In this document: positions 43,773-53,400 of the stretch, piece by piece
Position numbering within the stretch: position 1 is the stretch's first letter
Layout of the letters: every line of letters starts with the position of its first letter
Source of the DNA: CANHBY01 sp046342195
Lineage (GTDB): Bacteria; Pseudomonadota; Gammaproteobacteria; Burkholderiales; Burkholderiaceae_C
Assembly: GCA_046342195.1 (NCBI GenBank)
Contig: JBKDQE010000026.1
Location: 1-64,000, forward strand
Length of the DNA: 64,000 nucleotides
Direction: 5' to 3'
Notes under the pieces: generated by a model
What the model was told of the DNA's origin: nothing
Databases searched by the model: none
What the model saw: only the letters and a program-made list of their open reading frames with translations
Made by a program: the position numbers and the translations under genes

Positions 43773-44461
43773 TATTTCTTGACTCCGGTAACTTGACGAG
43801 CGGCTTGGGCTGTCACGACTTCACGCTCAGCAACTTCTTTTTGCAACAAAAATTCGGCCAGTTCTTCCTCGGCGGTTTTCCCCTGTGGTTTTTGAGTCGG
43901 GTCAGGAATTTGCCCTGCCAAAAAGGCAAAGCGCTTGATGAGCTCAGACAGCCCCTGCAAGCCCAGCAAAATCAAGCCTGCGGGCAAGAGGGCAAACACC
44001 GGCCAGCGGATCAACCCGCCGGCGTTGGCCGACATTTCACCGGTGGCATAAGCGGTTGCAACGATCGGCCAGCTCAGGTAGGTCAGGAAACCCACGAACG
44101 GAAACAAAAAGCAGCAAATGCCAAAAATATCGATGTAGATCTGCTTGCTTTTGGAGAATTTTCCTGAAATGACATCGATTTTGACGTGCTCCTGATTCAG
44201 GAGCGTGTAACCCGAGGCCAGCATAAAGGTGGCGGCAAAAAAGTACCACTGGATTTCGATGAACGAATTGGGCCCCACCCCCAAAGCCGACATGACAGCA
44301 GCAAACCCCGCCGTATCACTGGCCCATTTGATCACTGCGGCGTTCAGGGTGCAAATCAGGGTCATGGCGAGTATCAGCCACCCCAAGCATTTGCCCAAGA
44401 ATCGGCTCATCGAGTCGATCAGCCGTGAGATTGAAAGTAAAGCAGACAATGGGTTCTCCAA
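43772..44461 (-). CDS. TRAP transporter small permease subunit (DctQ family)
   Basis: A 229-aa protein with four hydrophobic segments (~25-45, ~70-92, ~113-135, ~158-178) and the family feature YTLLNQEHVKIDVISGKFSK (~94-113). It pairs with the large subunit, whose gene starts at its last base. The annotated start is TTG at 44461, with no clear ribosome-binding site; an ATG at 44410 would remove 17 residues. No gene for the periplasmic binding protein (DctP) is nearby, so the system is incomplete in this window. Confidence 0.85.
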   Translation of the reverse strand: MENPLSALLSISRLIDSMSRFLGKCLGWLILAMTLICTLNAAVIKWASDTAGFAAVMSALGVGPNSFIEIQWYFFAATFMLASGYTLLNQEHVKIDVISGKFSKSKQIYIDIFGICCFLFPFVGFLTYLSWPIVATAYATGEMSANAGGLIRWPVFALLPAGLILLGLQGLSELIKRFAFLAGQIPDPTQKPQGKTAEEELAEFLLQKEVAEREVVTAQAARQVTGVKK

Positions 44462-44654
44462 TCGTTTTCATCATTCACAAACCACAGCTCCCGGACGCAG
44501 CCCAAGACTTCTGGTGTGGCCAAGCCCCGGAAGATCCATGCAGGGCGTGCCGGTGGGTCTCCTTCAGAACAAAACCATACGACCCGGAATGCTGCAATGC
44601 AGTCAAGGACGCAAAAGCCTCAGGGGACTCACTGACTTGGGCCCGCATTAGACA

Positions 44655-44678
44655 CGTTTGTGAGAAAAGTCACAAACG
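44655..44678. promoter_or_regulatory. Palindrome upstream of the TRAP genes
   Basis: CGTTTGTGA (44655-44663), a 6-bp gap and TCACAAACG (44670-44678) form a perfect 9-bp inverted repeat about 190 bp upstream of the TRAP small-subunit gene. It looks like an operator for a dimeric regulator; it has no T-run and follows no gene end, so a terminator is unlikely. Confidence 0.45.
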
Positions 44679-44794
44679 AAATTACCGCTACGTAGTTTCC
44701 CTGAGGGGTGGAGAGTATAGCCGTGAGTCATCAGGCGTGCAGATGATCACTTGTGAAGCCCTCAAAAAAAAATTTCAGAAAAAAACTTGTCCTC

Positions 44795-45040
44795 CTACTA
44801 TTAGCTTTTATAAAAATTTAAAGAGTAGTAGTAGATAGTAGAGGGTCTGGTTTTCTGTGGATAAGTCACAAAAATTGTTATAAAACAAACACTTGGCATG
44901 TGTATAACCCTGTGGAAATCTTGGGGAAAAGTTAGGGATAACTTCTGGATAACTTTTTTTATTCACAGCAAACTGTGGATAAGTATTGAGTTATCCAAGG
45001 GTTATCCAAAGGTTATCCACAGACTTATCCTTTGACAAAT
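44795..45040. other. oriC: Candidate chromosomal replication origin (oriC-like)
   Basis: Five sites match the DnaA box TTATNCACA exactly: 44856-44864 (-), 44899-44907 (-), 44959-44967 (+), 44974-44982 (-) and 45013-45021 (+). Near-matches (TTATCCAAG, TTATCCAAA, TTATCCAGA) lie between them. Beside the first box, across an 11-14-bp spacer, is TAGTAGTAGATAGTAG (44826-44841), the pattern of the DnaA-trio element, and then an AT-rich stretch (44805-44824). On the minus strand the order is DnaA box, short spacer, CTACTA repeats, AT-rich DNA, which is the B. subtilis unwinding-element layout. dnaA, dnaN, gyrB and rpmH are not in the window. Confidence 0.7.
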
Positions 45041-45136
45041 TTATATTTTTAATGTAAAATTACGAGAGCCTTGAGATATGAGAATTTTGAAAAATTAAAA
45101 ATTCTGACTTGTAAAATTCAAGCCGTCGTCATTCCC

Positions 45137-45339
45137 GCGCAGGCAAAAAGTCATCGAGCGCCGGCCAGCGCTGCCCGGATTCCCCGATTCACGCGCGCAA
45201 TGACCAAGTGGTAAAACAGACGATTCGCTCCGTCATGCTGCGCGCAGGCGCAGCATCCAGACAAAAACCATGAATGGCTGACCACCTTGGCGCCTTCCCG
45301 GGCCACGCTGCCGGGATCTCAATAGGTTTTTGCCTGCGC
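45137..45339. repeat. About 200-bp element with 13-bp perfect inverted ends
   Basis: GCGCAGGCAAAAA at 45137-45149 has its exact reverse complement at 45327-45339, and similarity continues outward (CGTCATT.. versus CGGCATG..). Inside is a further inverted repeat (ATGCTGCGC..GCGCAGCAT, ~45236-45254) and GCTGCCGGGAT, both recalling the hairpin at 1915-1944 and its downstream CTGCCGGGAT. It looks like a small non-autonomous or REP-like element. It ends 2 bp before the M48 protease stop codon. Confidence 0.5.
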
Positions 45340-45341
45340 AG

Positions 45342-46616
45342 TCATGCCGACTGTGTCAGCTGAAGTGCGGCAATTCGTTCAATGGCCGGAGGGTGCGAGC
45401 TATAAAAACGAGCGTAGAGAGGGTCAGGGGTGAGGGTGGCGGCGTTGTCTTCATAGAGTCGAATCAGGGCGCCAGAGAGGGCTTTTGCGCTGGCTTGTTG
45501 GCTGGCAAAGGCATCGGCCTCAAATTCGTGCTTTCGAGAGGCCCACGCAAAAAGAGGCGCGATGAAGTCATGGAGCAGGGGCACAGTCAGCATGAAAAGC
45601 AGCAGGGCCAGGGCTTCATTCGGAGCATTCACCGACGGTTGAACCCCGAGCCCTTGGTAAAACCAGGTTTTTCCATGAAGCCAACCCAGCAGAGCCAGGG
45701 CCATCCCGCTCAGGCTCAAAGTGGCCAGCAAACGCTGAAGGGTATGTCGACATTTGAAGTGCCCCAGCTCATGAGCCAAAACAGCCTCGATTTCTTCAGG
45801 TTTGAGTTTTTTCAGCAAGGTGTCAAAAAAAACGACACGCCTGGCTGCCCCAAACCCTGTGAAATAAGCATTGGCATGAGCCGATCTTTTGCTGCCATCC
45901 ATCACAAACAAGCCTTGAGAGGCAAAGCCACAGCGTTGCATGAGCGACTCTACCCGGGCCCTGAGTGATTCATCGGCCAGGGGTTCGAAACGGTTGAACC
46001 AAGGGGCAATGAAGAGGGGGTAAATCAGCATCATCAAGAGGCTGAATGCGGCCCAGGAGCCCCAAGCCCAGAGCCACCACCAAGAACTGGCCTGCCCCAT
46101 CAGCCACAGCACCAAGGCCAGCAGTGGCAAGCCCAGGAAGGTGCTCACCACGATGTTTTTAAAAGTGTCGGACACCCACAGACGCCAAGTCATGCGGTTG
46201 AATCCGAACTTTTGTTCGATGTGAAAAGTGCTGTAAATTTGGAAGGGCAGATCAAGCAAGCCACTCAGCAGCATGAAGCCAAGCATCAGACTGAGCTGGT
46301 AAGCCATGGGCCCCCAATTTGAAAGCCCAGCCTCTTGAAGCCAGCCATTGAAGGCATCAAGCCCACCAAGCAATGTCCAGGCCAATAGGGTGATGCTGCC
46401 AAATGCTGTGGTGAGCAGGCTGAAGCGCGCCTTGGCCACCGTGTAATCAGCCGCTTTTTGGTGAGCGCGAACACTGACAACCCCGGCAAAAGCCTCAGGA
46501 ACCTGATTCCGGTGTTTGGTGACATGCTGAATTTGCCGGCTGGCCAGCCACCATTTGAGCATGACCGAAAGACACAAAAAAATGGCAAACAAGATCGTGA
46601 AAGTGTAGGGGGACAT
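45342..46616 (-). CDS. M48-family membrane zinc metalloprotease (Ste24/HtpX-like)
   Basis: A 424-aa integral membrane protease of the CAAX-prenyl-protease-1 (Ste24) type, probably acting in membrane protein quality control in bacteria. Zinc site HELGH in EEIEAVLAHELGHFKCRH (~275-292), third ligand in the EFEADAFA motif (~354-361), and the family block NAYFTGFGAARRVVFFDTLL (~248-267). About seven hydrophobic segments. Length agrees with Ste24 homologues (about 410-430). It is convergent with nothing; its end abuts the repeat element. Confidence 0.93.
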   Translation of the reverse strand: MSPYTFTILFAIFLCLSVMLKWWLASRQIQHVTKHRNQVPEAFAGVVSVRAHQKAADYTVAKARFSLLTTAFGSITLLAWTLLGGLDAFNGWLQEAGLSNWGPMAYQLSLMLGFMLLSGLLDLPFQIYSTFHIEQKFGFNRMTWRLWVSDTFKNIVVSTFLGLPLLALVLWLMGQASSWWWLWAWGSWAAFSLLMMLIYPLFIAPWFNRFEPLADESLRARVESLMQRCGFASQGLFVMDGSKRSAHANAYFTGFGAARRVVFFDTLLKKLKPEEIEAVLAHELGHFKCRHTLQRLLATLSLSGMALALLGWLHGKTWFYQGLGVQPSVNAPNEALALLLFMLTVPLLHDFIAPLFAWASRKHEFEADAFASQQASAKALSGALIRLYEDNAATLTPDPLYARFYSSHPPAIERIAALQLTQSA

Positions 46617-46740
46617 GGGAAGTCAGCTCAAAAAAAAACGGCACATGCAAAACCAGTGAAAATAGCGAACCCAGTGCACCGTTTACAGATGCCCGACCCC
46701 CTCCAGGCGCCTTGATGGTGATGTGCAGCTCAACCAATCC

Positions 46741-47343
46741 ATGATTTCACCCATGATAAACGCCGTAGCGCCCGTTCTTGCCAAGAGTGACGACAACCTG
46801 ATTTGGATTGACCTTGAAATGACGGGTTTGAACCCTGACTCTGACCGGATTATTGAAATAGCCGTGGTCGTGACTGACTCTCAACTGACGACGCGGGTCG
46901 AGGGGCCTGTTTTAGCCATTCACCAAGCCGATGCCACCCTGAACGCCATGGACGCCTGGAACAAGGCCACTCATGGCCGCAGCGGTTTGATCGAGAGGGT
47001 CAAAGCCTCCACCATCGATGAAACGCAAGCTCAGCAGCAGGTGCTGGCCTTTTTGCAGCAGTATGTGGGCAAAGGCAAGTCGCCGATGTGTGGCAACAGT
47101 ATCTGTCAGGATCGTCGATTTTTGGCGCGCACCATGCCTGGGATGGAGGCTTATTTTCATTATCGGAATCTCGATGTCAGTACCCTGAAAGAGCTGGCCC
47201 GTCGCTGGAAGCCTGAAATCATGGGGGGCTTCAAAAAAGCCCAGGCTCATACTGCACTCGCCGACATTCAAGAATCAATTGATGAATTGCTGTATTACCG
47301 TTCTCAATTTTTGGCCGTGAGACCTGGGGTCAGTACCCCCTAG
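46741..47343 (+). CDS. orn: Oligoribonuclease
   Basis: A 200-aa DEDDh 3'-5' exonuclease that degrades short RNA, including dinucleotides such as pGpG. Exo I WIDLEMTGLNPDSDRIIEIA (~22-41), Exo II GNSICQDRRFLARTMPGME (~116-134), YRNLDVSTLKELARRW (~141-156) and Exo III AHTALADIQESIDELLYYR (~170-188). The open frame begins at GTG 46723; ATG 46741 and ATG 46750 are both plausible starts, none with a clear ribosome-binding site. The stop codon lies in a 22-bp palindrome. Confidence 0.95.
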   Translation: MISPMINAVAPVLAKSDDNLIWIDLEMTGLNPDSDRIIEIAVVVTDSQLTTRVEGPVLAIHQADATLNAMDAWNKATHGRSGLIERVKASTIDETQAQQQVLAFLQQYVGKGKSPMCGNSICQDRRFLARTMPGMEAYFHYRNLDVSTLKELARRWKPEIMGGFKKAQAHTALADIQESIDELLYYRSQFLAVRPGVSTP

Positions 47344-47362
47344 GGCCTGTTAACAGGCCCTA
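47341..47362. repeat. 22-bp perfect palindrome made of two IS-end halves
   Basis: Two head-to-head copies of TAGGGCCTGTTAAC share their centre, giving a perfect palindrome. The half-site equals the outermost bases of the 53-bp repeats at 3713-3765 and 22164-22216, so this is probably a deletion footprint of the same element. It may double as a terminator for orn and for the convergent amn. The orn stop codon is its first three bases. Confidence 0.65.
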
Positions 47363-47395
47363 ACGATTGGCTTCGATGGGCGCCCCCTGAGGGCT

Positions 47396-48883
47396 TCATT
47401 GAAACGCCACCTCCGCGAAACTGCGCAGTTTGCGGCTATGGAGCTGGCCGACCCCCAGATCTCTTAAAAGTTCAATCGCGCGAATGCCGATGCGCAAGTG
47501 CTGGTCAACTCGTTCACGGTAAAAGTGGTTGGCCATGCCGGGTAGTTTGATTTCTCCGTGCAAGGGCTTGTCACTCACGCATAACAAGGTGCCGTAGGGC
47601 ACCCGGAACCGAAAACCATTGGCGGCAATGGTTGCGCTTTCCATGTCCAAGGCAATGGCCCGGCTTTGGCTGAAGCGTCGCTCGGGGGTGCGCTGGGGCA
47701 AAAGCTCCCAGTTTCGGTTGTCGGTACTGGCCACCGTTCCTGTGCGCATGATGTGCTTGAGGTCATAGCCCTTGAGTTGAGTGACATCAGCAACGGCAGC
47801 TTCCAAGGCCACTTGAACTTCGGCCAAAGGCGGGATGGGCACCCAAAGGGGCAGGTCTTCGTCAAGAACGTGGTCTTCGCGTACATAGCCATGGGCCAAG
47901 ACATAATCGCCCAAAGCCTGCGTTGTGTGCAAACCGGCACAATGACCCAGCATGATCCAGGCATGGGGCCGCAAGACGGCAATGTGGTCGGTGATGGTTT
48001 TGGCATTGGCTGGCCCGACCCCGATGTTGATCATGGTAATGCCTGATCCATCAGGGCAGGTCAGGTGATAGGCGGGCATTTGTGGCATGCGATGGGGGGG
48101 CGTGCCTTGCCCGTCACCGGCTTGTGCAGGCAAGCCTTGACGACGCATGAGCATGTTGCCGGGCTCAACAAAAGCGTCGTAACCGTGCGCTTCATTTCGG
48201 CTCATGAGTTCGTGTCCGAGCCGCATGAATTCATCAATGTAAAACTGGTAGTTGGTAAACAGCACAAAGTTCTGAAAGTGCTCAGGCGCTGTTCCGGTGT
48301 AGTGACGCAGTCGGTGGAGGGAATAGTCAACCCTGGGTGCTGTGAACAAGGACAAGGGGAAAGGGTCTCCTGGAGAGGGCTCATAGGTTCCGTTGGCGAT
48401 GCCGTCATCCATGGCGGCCAGGTCTGGCAGGTCAAAGAGATCCCGCATGAGAAGCCGGCGAGCCGCATCGAGAGAACCTTCCAGGTGGTCGTTTTCTGCG
48501 AAAGAGAAATGAATCGGGATGGGTTGCGAACTGGTTCCGATTTCCAGCTTGACCTGATGATTGCGCAGTAAAAGCTCGAATTGGGTGAGGTAATAATGAT
48601 GAAAAAGGTCAGGGCGGGTCAGGGTGGTTTCAAAAATGCCCGGCCCGGAAACAAACCCGAAACTCAGTCGTGAATCGGCCCTGGCAACGGTGTCGGTTCG
48701 AACCCGAATAAATGGGTAGCAAGCTCTTACATGGCTTGTCAAGGCTTCTCCTGCTACAAAACGGCTGAGCGCGCCTCGCAAGTGAGTCAGGCTGTTTTGA
48801 TAAATGGCTTCCACTTGGGCGAGTGCCACCGCCGCGTTGTCAAACTGCGTTGGGGCAATGAAAGGGGGCAGGAGGCTGGACAT
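47396..48883 (-). CDS. amn: AMP nucleosidase
   Basis: A 495-aa enzyme that hydrolyses AMP to adenine and ribose 5-phosphate, limiting AMP levels. The N-terminal AMN domain (~1-180) includes YPFIRVRTDTVARADSRLSF. The C-terminal phosphorylase-like domain includes GITMINIGVGPANAKTITDH (~280-299), WIMLGHCAGLHTTQALGDYV (~308-327), and AIALDMESATIAANGFRFRV (~405-424), where the DMES motif binds ribose. ATG 48883 is chosen because the length then matches the family (484-500); the frame is open to 49006. Confidence 0.95.
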   Translation of the reverse strand: MSSLLPPFIAPTQFDNAAVALAQVEAIYQNSLTHLRGALSRFVAGEALTSHVRACYPFIRVRTDTVARADSRLSFGFVSGPGIFETTLTRPDLFHHYYLTQFELLLRNHQVKLEIGTSSQPIPIHFSFAENDHLEGSLDAARRLLMRDLFDLPDLAAMDDGIANGTYEPSPGDPFPLSLFTAPRVDYSLHRLRHYTGTAPEHFQNFVLFTNYQFYIDEFMRLGHELMSRNEAHGYDAFVEPGNMLMRRQGLPAQAGDGQGTPPHRMPQMPAYHLTCPDGSGITMINIGVGPANAKTITDHIAVLRPHAWIMLGHCAGLHTTQALGDYVLAHGYVREDHVLDEDLPLWVPIPPLAEVQVALEAAVADVTQLKGYDLKHIMRTGTVASTDNRNWELLPQRTPERRFSQSRAIALDMESATIAANGFRFRVPYGTLLCVSDKPLHGEIKLPGMANHFYRERVDQHLRIGIRAIELLRDLGVGQLHSRKLRSFAEVAFQ

Positions 48884-49176
48884 AGAGGAATTATTCAAGC
48901 TGATTTGCTTTTTGGCGCCGGTGTTTTGTCGTATTGTGAGGTATTGTGGGGAACTCTGAGGAGGCATCAACGCTCCATACTCTTTGTGGGGCTCAGCTTG
49001 TGGCATGCTGTGGCCCTCTGCCGGATTATTTTTTCAACATCGTTGATTTGCCAATGTTCCCTTTGCCTTGCCCTCACCCCATGCTTTTGCATGGTCTTTG
49101 TGCCTGTGGATCTCCGGCCCCGGAAAAGCCCCCTCAACCTCAGCATGCTCATGGCGATTGAGAGGAGCCCGCACGG

Positions 49177-50439
49177 ATGAACCGGCCCACGCTGCCATGG
49201 GTGTTGGTCGCTGCACTGGGAGGGGTTCTGGTGGGCAGCATGAGCACTCGATTCTGGAATTCTGCTTACTCCAGAACCGAGGCCACTTCAAGCTCCGGCC
49301 TGATTATTCCTCAAGAGATCACAGAGACGCAAGCTGTGCCGCCACTGCAACTGGCCGATAGTGATGTTTGGGTTGTTCGCCCCCTGACCTTGACTCACAG
49401 CCTTCGTATTTCGGGCACGCTCAAAGCAGTGGATACGGCGTTTATTAAAGCCAAGGTCTCTGCCGAGGTGGCCAGCCTCACGGTGCGCGAGGGGGATGTC
49501 GTTCATGCAGGGCAACTCATTGGCCAGCTCGATACCACTGAGCTGAACCTGAAACTCAGGCAGGCGGAACAAGCCGCTGCCACTTCGCGGGCACAAGCTG
49601 AAATTGCCCGGCGCACCCTGGAAAATAACCGCGCCTTGGTCAAAGAAGGCTTTATCTCGGCCACTGGCCTCGAAACCTCGGCCTCCAACGACGCTGCGGC
49701 CCAGGCCACCTACGAGGCCGCTCTGGCCGCCGTGGCTTTGGCCCGCAAGAACCGTGACGACGCACAATTGCGCTCGCCCATGAATGGCCAAATTTCGCAG
49801 CGCATGGTGCAGGTCGGCGAACGGGTCAGCCTGGACAGCAAGCTGCTGGAGGTGGTGGATTTACGCAGAATAGAACTAGAAGCCACACTCCCCCCTGACG
49901 ACATTGAATCGGTACGGGTCGGCCAGAAAGCTTCTCTGAGGGTCGATGGGGTGGCTTCTCTTTTGGGCGCGCGCGTGGTGCGCATCAGCCCCAGCACTCA
50001 AGCGGGTACGCGGGCGGTTTTAGTGTACTTGGCCCTGGAATGGAAGCCTTCCGGCCCCATTCCCTCGGGGGTGCGGCATGGTCAGTTTGCCCAAGGCAGC
50101 ATTGATCTCGACCGGCAAACGGCTTTGGCCATCCCCATGAACCTCATCCAGTGGGAGCCCGGCTCGACCGATCGGGGGCATGTATTGGCCTTGATTCGTG
50201 GCAAGGTTGAACGAGTGACTGTACGGCTGGGCGGGCGTGGGCATGTGGATGTCGAAGGCAGCCTGCTGAGCGCGGTTGCCGTGCGGCAAGGTTTGAGCGA
50301 AGGGGCTGTATTGCTGCGCCCCTCGGTGGGGCCGCTCTCACCAGGCACTGCTGCCACCTGGTCTGGTGACCCCTCGGCCTCAGCGGGGGCAGGGCTGAGT
50401 TCGCGCACCGATTTGCCCAATGGCTTGTCTTCACGCTGA
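49177..50439 (+). CDS. RND efflux periplasmic adaptor subunit
   Basis: A 420-aa membrane-fusion protein with an N-terminal anchor (LPWVLVAALGGVLVGSM, ~6-22), first lipoyl half (LRISGTLKAVDTAFIKAKVS, ~75-94; then GDVVHAGQLIGQLDT, ~105-119), an Ala/Arg-rich coiled coil (~122-185), the second lipoyl half (LRSPMNGQISQRMVQVGERV, ~198-217), then barrel and membrane-proximal domains and a Ser/Gly-rich tail. The gene for the pump follows 9 bp downstream. No outer-membrane factor gene is present. A ribosome-binding site (gagagga) precedes ATG 49177. Confidence 0.9.
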   Translation: MNRPTLPWVLVAALGGVLVGSMSTRFWNSAYSRTEATSSSGLIIPQEITETQAVPPLQLADSDVWVVRPLTLTHSLRISGTLKAVDTAFIKAKVSAEVASLTVREGDVVHAGQLIGQLDTTELNLKLRQAEQAAATSRAQAEIARRTLENNRALVKEGFISATGLETSASNDAAAQATYEAALAAVALARKNRDDAQLRSPMNGQISQRMVQVGERVSLDSKLLEVVDLRRIELEATLPPDDIESVRVGQKASLRVDGVASLLGARVVRISPSTQAGTRAVLVYLALEWKPSGPIPSGVRHGQFAQGSIDLDRQTALAIPMNLIQWEPGSTDRGHVLALIRGKVERVTVRLGGRGHVDVEGSLLSAVAVRQGLSEGAVLLRPSVGPLSPGTAATWSGDPSASAGAGLSSRTDLPNGLSSR

Positions 50440-50448
50440 GGCGTTTCC

Positions 50449-53400
50449 ATGGTTCTCACTCGCGTATGTATTTACAACCCGGTTTTAGCCACCATGCTGA
50501 TGATGGCCCTGCTTGTCTTGGGTGTATTCAGTTACCAACGTCTGGCCATTGATCAACTGCCCGATGTGAACTTCCCGACGGTGGTGGTTCAAGTGAATTA
50601 CCCCGGGGCCACGCCGGAAATTGTGGAAACTGAAGTCACCCGGAAGGTTGAGGAGGCTCTCAACAGCATCGCAGGGCTGAATACCTTGAGCTCCCGCTCT
50701 TATGAAAGCCAATCGGTGGTGATTGCCGAGTTTGACCTTCACATGGACGGGCGCCAGGCCGCCGAGGAGGTGCGCGAAAAAATGGCCCTGATCCGCCCCT
50801 TGCTGCGCGATGAAGTCAAAGACCCGCGGGTTTCGCGCTTTGACCCGGCCAGTATGCCCATTTTCAGTGTATCGGTTTTCTCAGACCCCGACCCTGTCAG
50901 TGGTCAAGCCCCATACGCCCCACAGGCTTTGACCACCTGGGCCCATCAAGTGCTCAAAAAACGCCTCGAAAATGTTCGGGGGGTGGGATCGGTCTCGGTG
51001 GTGGGTGGGCTGGATCGCCAACTGCTGGTGTATTTGCGCCCATCGGCCATGGAAGCCATGGGCGTTACCACTGATCAGGTACTCACGGCATTGAAAGCCG
51101 AGAACCAATTCCTGCCCGTTGGCAATGTGCGCTCGATAGACGAAGATCGCGTGGTCCAGATCAACACCCGGCTGGCTCGTATCGAAGACTTCGAGCGCGT
51201 CATCGTGGGGCGTCAAGGCAGCAATTTGGTTCGTTTGTCACAAGTGGCCGACTTGGTCGATGGCGTTCAGATGCCTGAAAGCCTGGCCCTGTACAACGGG
51301 CAGCGTACTGTGGTGCTGTCGGTGTTGAAGTCTCAGGGTGACAACACCCTGACCGTGGTTGACGGCCTCTACCAAGCTCTGGAACTTGCCCGCAGTGAAG
51401 CACCTGCAGGCATGCGGGTAGAGGTTTATCAAGATAACTCGCGTGCTATCCGTGTGTCGGTGGCCCATGTGAAGCGCACTTTGATCGAGGGCGCACTGCT
51501 GACCGTCCTGATTGTGTTTTTATTTTTGAATTCGTGGCGCAGCACGGTCATCACTGGTCTTGCCCTCCCGATTGCCTTGATTGGCTCGATGTGGTTCATG
51601 TACATGCTGGGTTTTACCATCAATACGGTCACCCTGATGGCCCTGAGCCTGTGTGTGGGCTTATTGATCGATGACGCCATCGTGGTACGCGAGAACATCG
51701 TGCGTCATCTGCAAATGGGCAAGCCCCCCCGGCAGGCCGCCCTGGAGGGCACCCGGGAAATCGGGCTGGCTGTGTTGGCGACCACGCTGTCCATTGTGGC
51801 GGTGTTTCTGCCCATTGGCTTCATGGGCGGCATCATCGGTCAATTCTTTCATCAATTTGGCCTGACGATCGTTGCGGCGGTCATGATTTCGATGTTCGTC
51901 AGTTTTTCTCTGGACCCCATGCTTTCCAGCCTCTGGCATGACCCTCAAGCGCATGGCACTTCAGCGCGGGCCGCAGGCACTCCCCCCAGCCTGTATGACC
52001 GCAGCATTGGTCGCATCACACACCGTGTTGACCGCATGACGCTCTGGCTCGGAAAATACTATCAATGCATACTCGCTTGGTCACTCCGGCACAAACTGAC
52101 AACTCTGATGCTGGCCTTGGCTACGTTCATGGGCAGCCTTTTTTTGGTACCTTTGTTAGGCACTGAGTTCATTCCCAAGGCTGATTTTTCAGAAACTCAA
52201 ATCACTTTCCATACTCCCGTGGGGTCTTCGCTGGAACTCACTGAAGCGCGCGCCCGCCAAATTGACCAGACCCTGCGGGAGATGCCTGAAGTGCGCTACA
52301 CACTGACCACCATCAACAGCGGTTTTGCGGCAGGCAAAATGTATGGTTCGGTTTATGTGCGCCTGCTGGATCGGTCTCAACGCTTGCGCACCCTGCAGCA
52401 AATCACGCCTGACATCCGGCATCGGCTCTCCCGTATTCCGGGCATTACCGTCACCCACATCGGGCCTACTGACATGGGGGGCGGAAAAAGCCTGCAATTT
52501 TCCATCCAAGGGCCAGACATTCAAGAGCTTGAACGTTTGGCCCGGACGATCATTCCCAGGCTACAGTCACTCCCCGGTTTGACCGACCTCGACAGCACGC
52601 TCAAGCCACACAAACCCACCATTGACATCCAGATCAAGCGGGAAGCCCTGGCAGATCTGGGCCTGAGCAGCAATCTTGTGGCCAACAGCCTGCGCACGCT
52701 GATGTCAGGCACCGTTGTGGGCTCATGGCGCCCCCCCGAAAATAACAACAACCAGGAAGTCGATGTGGTAGTTCGACTGGCTCCTGACAGCCGGGATCGC
52801 CTTGAAGAACTCAGTACCCTGCCCTTGGCCCTACCGCCCTCAGCCGATGGCTCGGTCAGAACAGTCCGGCTGTCTCAAGTGGCCGACATTCGCCTCAGCC
52901 GCGGCCCGCATCAAATCAATCGGCGCGATATGAACCGGGAAATCACCATCACCGCCAACGCCCTGGGGCGCAGCCCCGGAAAAATTTCAGCCGATATCCG
53001 TCAAGTGCTTGAAACCACCAGCCTGCCTTCAGGCTATCGTTACACCTTCGGCGGGGTCACCAAGAGCATGAATGAATCATTCAAATATGCCATCGAAGCC
53101 CTGGTGCTGGCGGTGGTTTTCATCTATATGATTCTCGCCAGCCAGTTCAAAAGCTTTCTCCAACCTCTCGCGCTCATGAGCTCGCTGCCCCTGACCCTGA
53201 TCGGTGTGGTACTTTGTCTGCTGATGTTCAAATCATCACTCAATATGTTCAGCATCATCGGGGTCATCATGCTGATGGGGCTGGTGACCAAAAATGCCAT
53301 TCTTCTGATCGACTTTGCCATCCGGGCAAGGGCAGGGGCCCATGGCTTGGGCCCGCAGATTGGCCCCCTGAGCCGGGAAGCCGCCCTGCTGCATGCCGCA

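Noticed and set aside
44425..44838. Small plus-strand frames between the TRAP genes and the DnaA boxes
   Set aside because: They cross the palindrome and the AT-rich origin-like sequence and resemble no protein family.
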